Assembly (NCBI RefSeq): GCF_028640845.1
Contig: NC_080540.1
Span: 139,523,420 to 139,587,419 of the forward strand
From: Ahaetulla prasina
Taxonomy: Eukaryota > Chordata > Lepidosauria > Squamata > Colubridae
Length of the DNA stretch: 64,000 nt
Direction: 5' to 3'
A program made the position numbers and the translations under genes. Below the pieces are notes generated by a model. That model did not search any database. It saw only the letters and a list, made by a program, of their open reading frames with translations, and was not told the DNA's origin. Shown piece by piece: positions 56,592 to 64,000 of this stretch (position 1 is its first letter; the number at the start of each line of letters is the position of its first letter).

Positions 56592-57021
56592 TGTCAGAAT
56601 TTGTTTCAGAAATTAAATCCAGAAAGCACACACAGGCAGACTGATGCAGCAGGATTCATTAACTTCTTTATACACATAATAATAGATGAAGTAAATTTAC
56701 AATACCAATAGCAGATATCTTCCAACATAGCAGTTACAAGCAAAACACAAGCAGGAGAGAATAGTTCGTTTCATTTCAGCAGATCAGACAAGCCCAGGCT
56801 TGTTTCATTTCATTTCAGAGCTGAGCATAGAGCTTAATACAAAGAGAGCCTCCTCTATACAGGGCAGTTAAGCTTCTGTACTCAGTTGCCTAAACCACAC
56901 CCAGACTTCTAGCTTAAGTTTCTGTTTCTAAACAGCCTTCATTGGCTGAGACTGTTACCATGTCTCCATTCAGTCCCCATTGGCCAATCTATTCCAGTCC
57001 ATGAATATTCATACTCTGACA
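56592..57021 (-). mobile_element. Solo LTR of an endogenous retroelement, 430 bp
   Basis: Bounded by TGTCAGA ... TCTGACA inverted ends and an exact 5-bp TSD GACTG (56587-56591, 57022-57026). Read on the minus strand it has GATTGGCCAATGGGG (CCAAT box), a possible TATA region (CCTGTATAGAGG) and a late AAGTTAATGAATCC-type region, so transcription would run right to left. No internal coding sequence or second LTR adjoins, implying recombination between paired LTRs. Retroviral (ERV) or Gypsy origin cannot be separated here. Confidence 0.8.
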
Positions 57022-57026
57022 GACTG

Positions 57027-57566
57027 GCAATGGTTTTCTAAGATTTCATATGGGGTTATTTCTGCCCCCCCCACTATTTGCTGCCTCCATGATTGGTGGA
57101 CAGATCAAAAAAAGGTAAATTGTGGTCACAGTAGAGTGATTGAAGCTCTTCCCTTTGTCTGTGTGTGTGTGTGCTGTTGATGCCCTTATAAAGGGCCAAG
57201 CTTCAACTGCTTTGTTGTAACCACCATCTTGCCCTTTCTTACTCCTCCTGCAAATGCCATCAATACTAGCGGGCAGGGACCTTCTGCATACCAAGAGGAT
57301 CCTCCCTTTTTCAACCATATATGATCATGAAGGGGAACCATTGATAGGCATATTGTCAGTACAACAAGATAAACCAGACTTAAGAAACTCCTCTTGCTTC
57401 ATGTCTGAAATGTAGGAACTAAAAAAGGGGAAATTATTAATTTAATATTTTTTAAAAAATTAAAAGCTTTAATAAAACATAGATTTATATAGTTCTAGTC
57501 CAGTACTGGGCCATGTTAATGGCAGAGATATTTCTGATCAGCAAGTCGTTCTATGTGCAAGTTGGT
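57027..57566. other. No gene recognised
   Basis: About 540 bp; a short (GT)n at 57161-57173. Confidence 0.35.
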
Positions 57567-57574
57567 CCCAGAGA

Positions 57575-57838
57575 CGGGGTGAAATCTACTTACCTTCCTT
57601 ACTGGTTCGGAAGTGCACATGCTGCATGTGACTACATCACATGCACATGCAGACCTGCACATGTGCAAAACCTTCTGTACATACACAGAAGGTAAAAAAC
57701 ACATTACTTCCTGGTTAAATGACACCTGGGTGGGTGGGTGGAGCTTTGCTCCGTCATCGCTACTGGATCACTGAACTACCAGCCACGATCACTACCAGAT
57801 CGCAAGATCCGGTCCGATCCGGGAGCATTTCCTCCTTG
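57575..57838. mobile_element. Non-autonomous hAT element, 264 bp
   Basis: TSD CCCAGAGA / CCCAGAGG (57567-57574, 57839-57846; 7 of 8). Left end CGGGGTGAAATC; right end GGGAGCATTTCCTCCTTG, the decayed mirror of CAGGGGTGAAATGCTCCC seen at 25171. Confidence 0.78.
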
Positions 57839-58717
57839 CCCAGAGGGCATTGTAAAAAAATTAATAGTTGTTTGAATAGTGCCACATTCACATTTGAACG
57901 AAGAAACTAATGCTATATAAGTTAGGACTAATTTCATTGCAATAGCTATAATCTTGCAAATCTGAACATATCTCTTTCATTTTATCTTTGAGCTAACTAG
58001 GGAGGGGCTAGTCTGATATGTTTCAGATTATTTTTTGTCCTGGGTTCAAGTCTATCTCTTATCTGATCATGGTCTTGGTAGCAGCTCTTTCTCCTTTCCT
58101 CCAGGCCATTCCCTATACCAGGGGGTGGGTTCCAATTTTTTTTACTACCGGTTCTGTGGGCGTGGCTTATTTGGTGGGCGTGGCTTGGTGGTCATGTGGC
58201 TGAGTGGGCGTGGCCAACTTGAAGTCATTCAGGGAAAGGTTGGGCGGCACCTTGCTGTGAGTGACATCAAGTTGGCCATGCCCACTCAGTCACATGACCA
58301 ATGCTGCACAGACAGGGCAATTTCTCCTGGCAGACAGCCAGAGCTTTGCTGCCTCCTCTTTTCCTCAGAGGAGCTGCTTCCAAGTCCTTGCAAAGGGACA
58401 CACAAAAACACACAAAACAACACAACAGACTTACACACAATGTAAAAGCAGCTGCACTTCACCCAAAATGGCCCCTGCAACAAGCAGGAACCTCACACAG
58501 CCACAAAAAGCTCAAAAACCAACTTTCACACTTTACACACACACAACACAACACAACACAACTGACATACACACACACACACAAAATGCCACATACAGCT
58601 TTGTGAGATTTTGTGTGTTTGTGTAGTTAGAGTGAAACACTACAGAAACACACCAAATCTCAGAAAGCTGCACAAATATTTTATTTTATTATTTTATTTT
58701 ATTTATATTTTTTAGAT

Positions 58718-58812
58718 CAGGGGTCTCCAACTTTAGTAACTTTAAGGTTTGTAGACTCCAATTCCCAGAGTTCCTCAGCCAGCAAAGCAGTTGCTGACTG
58801 AGGAGATGGATT
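58718..58812. mobile_element. hAT MITE, left end only
   Basis: CAGGGGTCTCCAACTTTAG then CCAATTCCCAGAGTTCCTCA matches the left arm of the 31971 family; the right arm is not seen. Confidence 0.7.
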
Positions 58813-59280
58813 CCAGGCAGGCAGATTCAGTTGCTAGCTGATGCATGGCTAAAGCATGGCTTTGCCAGCCCGAAAGAAGCTGTAATCAGGAAAGTGAGGA
58901 GAGGGGGATTGGGTGGGCCAGAGGAAAAAAAGATTTTAAAAGGCTCCTCTGAGGATCCCAGCTGAAGTTGCTTAATCGCAGCCCAGAAGCTTTTAACTCA
59001 GCTGGGATCGCCAGAGGAACCTTTTAAAACCTTTTGTTTTAACAACCTCTTCAGCCGAAGAGGTTGTTAAAAAAAAACACTTTTAAACGGTTCCGATGAT
59101 CCCTGCTCAGACACGCGATCATCAGAGGGTTTTTTTTTACTTTTAAAAGCCTTTTTTTGGCTGAAGAAAAGATTCTTTTAAAAGTAAAAAACAAACACAC
59201 CTCTGATGATCGGGGAACCAGTTCGGGGGTGTGGCCAGCCAGCCATTACTACCGGTTCTCTGAATGCCAGCAGATTTTTA

Positions 59281-60356
59281 TTATTTATTTATTTATTTAT
59301 TTATTTATTCGAATTTTTATACCGCCCTATCTCCCTAAGGACTCAGGGCGGTGTACAGCCATATAAAAACACAGAAATATACAAAATAAAACATTCAACT
59401 AAAAAACTTATTATAAAGGCCAAATATTTAAAATCAGATATAAATAGTAAAACCCAATTTAAAACCAAAGCTAAAATTTAGTCATTAAAAATTTAAAACC
59501 CTAGTCCAGTCCTGCGCAAATGAATAGATGTGTCTTAAGCTCACGGCGGAAGGTCCGAAGGTCAGGAAGTTGACGAAGTCCTGGGGGAAGCTCGTTCCAG
59601 AGGGTGGGAGCCCCCACAGAAAAGGCCCTTCCCCTGGGCGTCGCCAGTCGGCACTGCCTGGCCGACGGCACCCTGAGGAGTCCCTCTCTGTGAGAGCACA
59701 CGGGTCGGTGGGAGGCATTCGGTGGCAGCAGACGGTCCCGTAAGTAACCCGGCCCTATGCCATGGAGCGCTTTGAAGATCATTACCAAAACCTTGAAGCG
59801 CACCCGGAAAACCACAGGCAGCCAGTGCAGTCTGCGCAGGGAGAGGTGTTATGTGGGAGCCACGAGGGGCTCCCTCTATCACCCGCGCAGCTGCATTCTG
59901 AACTACCTGGAGTCTCCGGGTGCTCCTCAAGGGGAGCCCCATGTAGAGAGCATTGCAGTAGTCCAGCCGAGATGTCACGAGAGCATGAGTGACCGTGCAC
60001 AAGGCATCCCGGTCTAGAAAGGGGCGCAACTGGCGCACCAGGCGAACCTGGTGAAAGGCTCTCCTGGAGATGGCCGTCAAATGGTCTTCAAAAGACAGCC
60101 GTCCATCCAGGAGAACGCCCAAATTGCGCACCCTCTCCATTGGGGCCAATGACTCGCCCCCAACAGTCAGCCGCGGGTGCAGCTGACTGTACCGGGAAGC
60201 CGGCATCCACAGCCACTCCGTCTTGGAGGGATTGAGCTTGAGCCTGTTTCTCCCCATCCAGACCCGTACGGCCTCCAGACACCGGGACAGCACCTCGATA
60301 GCTTCATTGGGGTGGTCCGGTGTGGAAAAGTACAGCTGAGTATCGTCAGCGTATAT
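59281..60356 (-). mobile_element. L2 LINE 3' fragment, antisense, young
   Basis: 5'-truncated exactly at the reverse transcriptase YADDTQLY motif (60356). The minus frame (to 59562) runs through [29 protein letters not shown] and AAARV with no stop; one frameshift near 59850 moves to the frame with FKALHGIGPGYLRDRLLPP and ends at 59501. The 3' block CGCCCTGAGTCCTTAGGG is at 59327-59350, with an (AAAT)n tail at 59281-59312. Confidence 0.92.
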
Positions 60357-60413
60357 TATTACCGGCTGTACAGAACCAGAGCAAACCGGGAGCAACCCAC
60401 CACTGCCCTATAC

Positions 60414-60803
60414 CCTCTGCATGTATTCTTCATCAACAAATGAAATCATTAATTCAACTTTTCCCATCTTCTGTCTTTCTAAGGTGCCAGAACCACAAAA
60501 CCTGAAATGGCCGGTCAACTATTGTCCAGGTTGGCTAGGAATTCCGACAGCTCAAAAATGTCAGGCTGGCAGATTGCAAATTATATTCCATGAGAAATGA
60601 CATAGAGTTGTACCCAAAAAAGCAAAGTCATTCCTCTATGCAACGCGGAAGAGATGCTGTGTGCTGCCACCAAGTCTTCTTTTCTTTGTCAGAGTCTGGA
60701 TTGCATACTTACGTTTGAGGTGGTTGGAGACCAGAGATACTCCATTACTACAAGCAGTAGCATTCTGAGCATAAACAGTAGAACAGAATTAGAATTGTTA
60801 GAG
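60414..60803. other. No feature recognised
   Basis: About 390 bp without supported features. Confidence 0.35.
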
Positions 60804-61010
60804 TTAGATTTAGATTTAGATTTAGAATAGAATAGAATAGAATAGAATAGAATAGAATAGAATAGAATAGAATAGAATAGAATTCTTTATTGACCAAGTG
60901 TGATTGGACAGTGCATAAACTCATAGCTTATACAGCTCATATAAACAGCAAGTAATAGGTCATTTCCTAAGCTTTTAAAGGGCAGTGATTTGAGCACACC
61001 ATCCAACTGT
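60804..61010 (-). mobile_element. CR1/L3-type LINE 3' end with (AGAAT)n
   Basis: A short hexamer run (TTAGAT)n at 60804-60823 is followed by about 12 AGAAT units (60824-60883) and TCTTTATTGACCAAGTGTGA. Only ~120 bp of LINE sequence follows. Same junction as 44740 and, inverted, 36570. Confidence 0.85.
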
Positions 61011-61489
61011 GTACAGCAATAAATAAGAGCAGCCTCTGAGTGCCTATCAAATGAGTCTTTGAGCAGTCTGCAGCTTCCTCAGCAAAGCTGCCTTTTCACG
61101 CCTTTGACTCTGGAGATATTACACGTATGGCATCTCTCTCTTCCCTCTCCTTTTTTCTCCAGTATCTCTCTTCTCTCCCTTTCCCTAATCTCTGGCTCTG
61201 ATCTCTCTCTCTCTCTGTATCCTGTCCCATGGGCAAATGAGAGCCAAACAGTTTCATTGGCCACCACAGTCAAAGCTCAGGAGACAATTGCGGCTCAGGC
61301 TTTGAAGTGCCTGGCTGAAAATCAATTGGATTTATTTATAAATGGAAGGGACATGCTGACAGAAGGATTCAGCTGTTATTACAAAGTAGCATGGCTGGTC
61401 AAAGATGTATTACCATCTGAGATAGAGTAGCAAATGGGGCAATCCATAAAACATAGTTGTAAGCACTATGTATTGACACCAGAAAGATT
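61011..61489. other. No gene recognised
   Basis: A 123-codon plus-strand frame (61059-61430) starts in a CT-rich tract; its second half (about 61265-61430) looks less biased but matches nothing I know. Too weak to call. Confidence 0.3.
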
Positions 61490-61690
61490 ATTTTTTTAAT
61501 TTTTAAAAAATTATTATTTGCTGTTTATCCTGTCTTTTTTGTTGGTCAGCTCAAAGTGGCATATATTTATGGCAAACTCCTGCTCCCTATTTTCCTTACT
61601 ACTACAAACTTGTGAAGTGGGTTTGGATGAGAGTCACTAGGTTGCAATACTCTACTTAATTACTGGGTGGCAGCAAAGAGTTATCTGAAA
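61490..61690 (-). mobile_element. Old SINE-like remnant, antisense
   Basis: Minus-strand text of the type CTCTCATCCAAACCCACTTC and CTGACCAACAAAAAAGACAG recalls the conserved tail half of tRNA-SINEs whose head is seen at 27706. Weak. Confidence 0.4.
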
Positions 61691-61999
61691 ATCCTTGTTA
61701 CTCTCTGGTGGCCATTTGGATTGTGGCAGCCCAGACCTGGTAACCCTATCTACAACCAGGAACTGTCTCAGTTGAGGGATGGAGAGTTTTGGGATTTGTT
61801 TTTTACAAATGATCTGATGAATGCATGTGTATACTGACAACAAGAGGAGAGACATTGAGCAACGTATTTTATTTCCCATTTGTGTGAAGTGGTACAGCGG
61901 AAATTTTTGCTTGTTCGAGGTGCACTAGTTAGCTCACAGCAAGGGCTGAAACTAGCCCTTTGACTGAAATGGTGTAGCCATGTGTCTGAAATGGCATAG
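61691..61999. other. No feature recognised
   Basis: About 310 bp without supported features. Confidence 0.3.
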
Positions 62000-62076
62000 A
62001 GTTAGACTCTCCTGCTCAAGCAGGGGGTTGGACTAGATGACCTCCAAGGTACCTTCCAACTCTGTTGTTCTGTAGG
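62000..62076 (+). mobile_element. CR1 LINE tail remnant
   Basis: GCTCAAGCAGGGGGTTGGAC then GATGACCTCCAAGGTACCTT and TTGTTCTGT: the CR1 3' end, ~75 bp. Confidence 0.82.
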
Positions 62077-62332
62077 AAGTTAGCACCCACCCCCCTCCTA
62101 GAAGAATGAAATATTTTAGAAAATATTTAAAAAGGCAAAATATATTTCCCTGGATGAGAAATGGAGAAACATGTTTTAAAGACAGCAGCTTCCTGACTCC
62201 CCCCCACCTTTGTCAATGGGCCATTAAAAGCCTCAGCTAAGCTCACTCATTCTCCCCACCTTTGTCAATGGGCCATTAAGACTTGAACCAGTCCATTGTC
62301 TTCATGACAAAGATAGGATTAGCCCTCTAACT
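62073..62332 (+). repeat. Local duplication, copy A
   Basis: From GTAGGAAGTTAGCACCCACC onward it aligns with 63631 onward, including TGGAGAAACATGTTTT, and again just before the hAT element (GGATTAGCCCTCTAACTCAG). The middle portions differ. Confidence 0.7.
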
Positions 62333-62536
62333 CAGAGGTTCCCAATCTTTTTTCGCCCAGCGGCTCCCGGAAATCCGACCTGCAACTGCGCATGCGCACC
62401 AGACGCGGAAATCCGACCTGCAACTGCGCATGCGCACCAGACGCCCAGAAATGGCGCATCAGCGCGGACCCAGCGCAGATATTCATATGACGATAGCGCG
62501 GCTCCCTGGGGAGCCGCGGCTCACTGGGAATCACTG
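62333..62536. mobile_element. Non-autonomous hAT element, 204 bp
   Basis: Exact 8-bp TSD CTCTAACT (62325-62332, 62537-62544). Ends CAGAGGTTCCCAATC and GGGAATCACTG. A ~39-bp unit (GGAAATCCGACCTGCAACTG ...) is duplicated in tandem within. Confidence 0.9.
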
Positions 62537-62544
62537 CTCTAACT

Positions 62545-62860
62545 ATCTAGCAGCAGAACTCACCACATGGCAAGGCTCAAGAAAGCTTGAGACAACCTAC
62601 AACATTAGCTAAGACTCCCACCCCCTGGGAGTCTTGACAGCCAATCAGGGTACTCTTCCTGTGCCCCAGAAAGTTCAAAGCTCAGAAAAAGCATAAAGCC
62701 AGGGAGCACACAGGATCTCAGCCCTTTTCTGTTCAGGATCTCAAGCCATGTGATCCTGTCCACCATTAAAACCATCTTTCCAAGCAGCCTCCATGTTTCC
62801 AGTGTCTTTGTCCTCCCTTTGGAACTGAACCCAGAAGGACATTTCTTCCAACAGTTCTTT
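62545..62860. other. No feature recognised
   Basis: About 315 bp without supported features. Confidence 0.3.
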
Positions 62861-62990
62861 GCTTGCAAACATTTTATTGGCAGCTAAGTAACATCATCAG
62901 TGTGGAGAATAGGCTGTTTATTTATAGCCATTTGTCCTGCCATTCTTGGTGGGAGTGTAGCTTCCTCTCTGATGGATCCTGCATTAGAGT
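62850..62990 (-). mobile_element. Penelope-like fragment with decayed hammerhead-like core
   Basis: Minus strand: CTGATGA (62900-62894), GTTACT, TAGCTG, then AATAAAATGTTTGCAAG where an intact core would have GAAA. Same terminal sequence as 15790 and 32885. Confidence 0.5.
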
Positions 62991-63164
62991 ATTGTTTCCT
63001 TCCTAATTGTACTGTATATCCAGTGCTGTTTCCTGCTTCTCTGGATATTGACTACTGGAGGAGATGTACTCTAAGCTATTTCCTTCCTTCCTACATTTTT
63101 GTGTCTTTTTACAAAATTCTTCACCCCAAAGAATACTAAAGAGAAGTCAATTTATACTTTATTG

Positions 63165-63345
63165 ACTATGCTCTTCAGTTGTGTTGATCGTGTCAAATTA
63201 CGGAACACTCTTAGGAAAATGGGAATCCCAAAGCATCTCATTGTCCCCATGCAAAATCTATACACAGGTCAGGATATATGTAGAAGAGGAAGTTACCGTC
63301 TGGAAGAAAGTGGGTGAAACAGACTGGTACCAGAAAGACTTTTTC
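63165..63345 (+). mobile_element. BovB (RTE) LINE fragment, reverse transcriptase
   Basis: CVDRVKLRNTLRKMGIPKHL then a frame change and LYTGQDI and TDWYQK: the RTE reverse transcriptase stretch just before the motif-B region. Internal to the LINE, both ends missing. Confidence 0.75.
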
Positions 63346-63349
63346 AATA

Positions 63350-63586
63350 TATTTATCCATTCTTATTTATTTATTTATTTTTATTTATTTATTTTGTCAC
63401 AACAATATATGTAAGCATCATACAGAAAGATTATATAGTATATAAACACATATATGAGTAAATATTAGGAGGTATAAGAATATATATATATATAGGAAGA
63501 AGAAAAGAAAAACAATAGGACAGGAACAGTAGGCATGTTTGTGCGCTTATGCATGCCCCTTATGGTCCTCTTAGGAATGGGGTGAG
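63350..63586 (-). mobile_element. CR1-like LINE 3' tail fragment
   Basis: An (AAAT)n-type tail at 63362-63393, then TTTGTCACAACAATATATGT, CAATAGGACAGGAACAGTAG and CTTATGCATGCCCCTTATGG. Matches the first 60 bases of the window and 29740-29930. Confidence 0.88.
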
Positions 63587-63628
63587 CTTGAGCTCAATCC
63601 TTGAGCTTGGTTCTCAATCCTTAGGCTT

Positions 63629-63896
63629 GGTTCTGTAGGAAGTTAGCACCCACCCCCTCCTAAAAAAATGAAATATTCTAGGAAATATTAAAAAGGCAGA
63701 ATATTATATTTCTCTGGATGAAAAATGGAGAAACATGTTTTTTTAGGCAGGAAGCAGACTCACTCTTAATAGCCCCCGCCATTCTCAATAGCCCACAGCA
63801 GATGTCTGCACTTAAGAGATAAAGAGATAGCTAGGTCTATTCATAGGCAAATGCCCTCAGCCAAGATTCAACAAAGGAAGGATTAGCCCTCTAACT
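63629..63896 (+). repeat. Local duplication, copy B
   Basis: Second copy of the 62073-62332 block, with small indels; its middle (63760-63875) is not shared. It ends in the same CTCTAACT target (63889-63896). Confidence 0.7.
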
Positions 63897-64000
63897 CAGA
63901 GGTTCCCAATCTTTTTCGCCCGCGGCTCCCCCGGAAATCCGACCTGCAACTGCGCATGCGCACCAGACGCGCCCGCGGCTCCCCGGAAATCCGACCTGCA
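63897..64000. mobile_element. Non-autonomous hAT element, cut by the window end
   Basis: CAGAGGTTCCCAATC start and the GGAAATCCGACCTGCA unit twice, preceded by the same eight target bases as 62325. The right end lies beyond the window. Confidence 0.82.

Larger units (their letters stand above)
58119..60405. mobile_element. Composite hAT element with nested L2 and MITE end
   Basis: Exact 8-bp TSD CCCTATAC (58111-58118, 60406-60413). Left end CAGGGGGTGGGTTCC with TTTTACTACCGGTTCTG; right end CAGAACCAGAGCAAACCGGG then CAACCCACCACTG. Interior has GGCGTGGC repeats, CA-rich runs (58390-58590), hairpin arms like 28378 (58930-59190), a MITE left end at 58718 and an antisense L2 at 59281-60356. Without the L2 the element is ~1.2 kb. 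Confidence 0.85.

Noticed and set aside
61059..61430. 123-codon frame as a possible host exon
   Set aside because: The first half is CT-rich low complexity, no splice or domain support; the second half is unassigned but too short to argue for.

Overview
The window is eukaryotic nuclear DNA, almost certainly from a squamate reptile and most likely a colubroid snake. Several marks point the same way: Sauria-type SINEs with CCTTTA tails, BovB (RTE) and L2 LINE pieces, CR1 LINE tails, and three CR1/L3-type LINE 3' ends that run directly into (AGAAT)n microsatellites, a combination described from snake genomes. I see no convincing host protein-coding exon in place. The region is an intergenic or intronic graveyard of transposons, with long unannotated stretches between them.

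Layout. 1-5.6 kb: a broken CR1-like LINE on the minus strand, a small hAT MITE, then a complete hAT element (3255-5583) with an 8-bp target-site duplication (TSD), terminal inverted repeats and an uninterrupted transposase. 5.6-17.7 kb: a compound microsatellite, an old L2 fragment, small hAT elements and SINEs. 17.8-22.5 kb: a near full-length L2 LINE with a GC-rich 5' region and a frameshifted ORF2. 23-32 kb: a dense nest, with mariner-type MITEs split by L2, CR1 and hAT insertions, a SINE split by CR1, and a hAT MITE split by a CR1-like LINE whose reverse transcriptase frame carries one visible stop. 32-44 kb: further hAT elements, BovB, Penelope-like pieces, and a hAT element carrying what looks like a captured coiled-coil exon. 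44-50 kb: an L3 tail with microsatellite, an old L1 fragment, a zinc-finger non-LTR C-terminus, and two hAT elements sharing one duplicated target. 50-64 kb: BovB, a solo LTR, a composite hAT element with a nested L2, a third L3/microsatellite pair and a local duplication.

How the parts relate. The one intact candidate enzyme is the hAT transposase. Many non-autonomous hAT elements here carry 8-bp TSDs (exact or with one or two mismatches) that can be read directly, so hAT activity has shaped the window, although which transposase moved which family cannot be shown from sequence alone. One SINE family shares its 3' end with the L2 LINE, consistent with L2 machinery mobilising it. The most unusual signals are hammerhead-ribozyme-like cores in Penelope-like fragments (about 15.88, 32.94 and 62.90 kb, and more weakly 7.05 kb), the captured coding fragment in the hAT element at 41.7-42.4 kb, and the tandem TSD-sharing pair at 49.9-50.4 kb.
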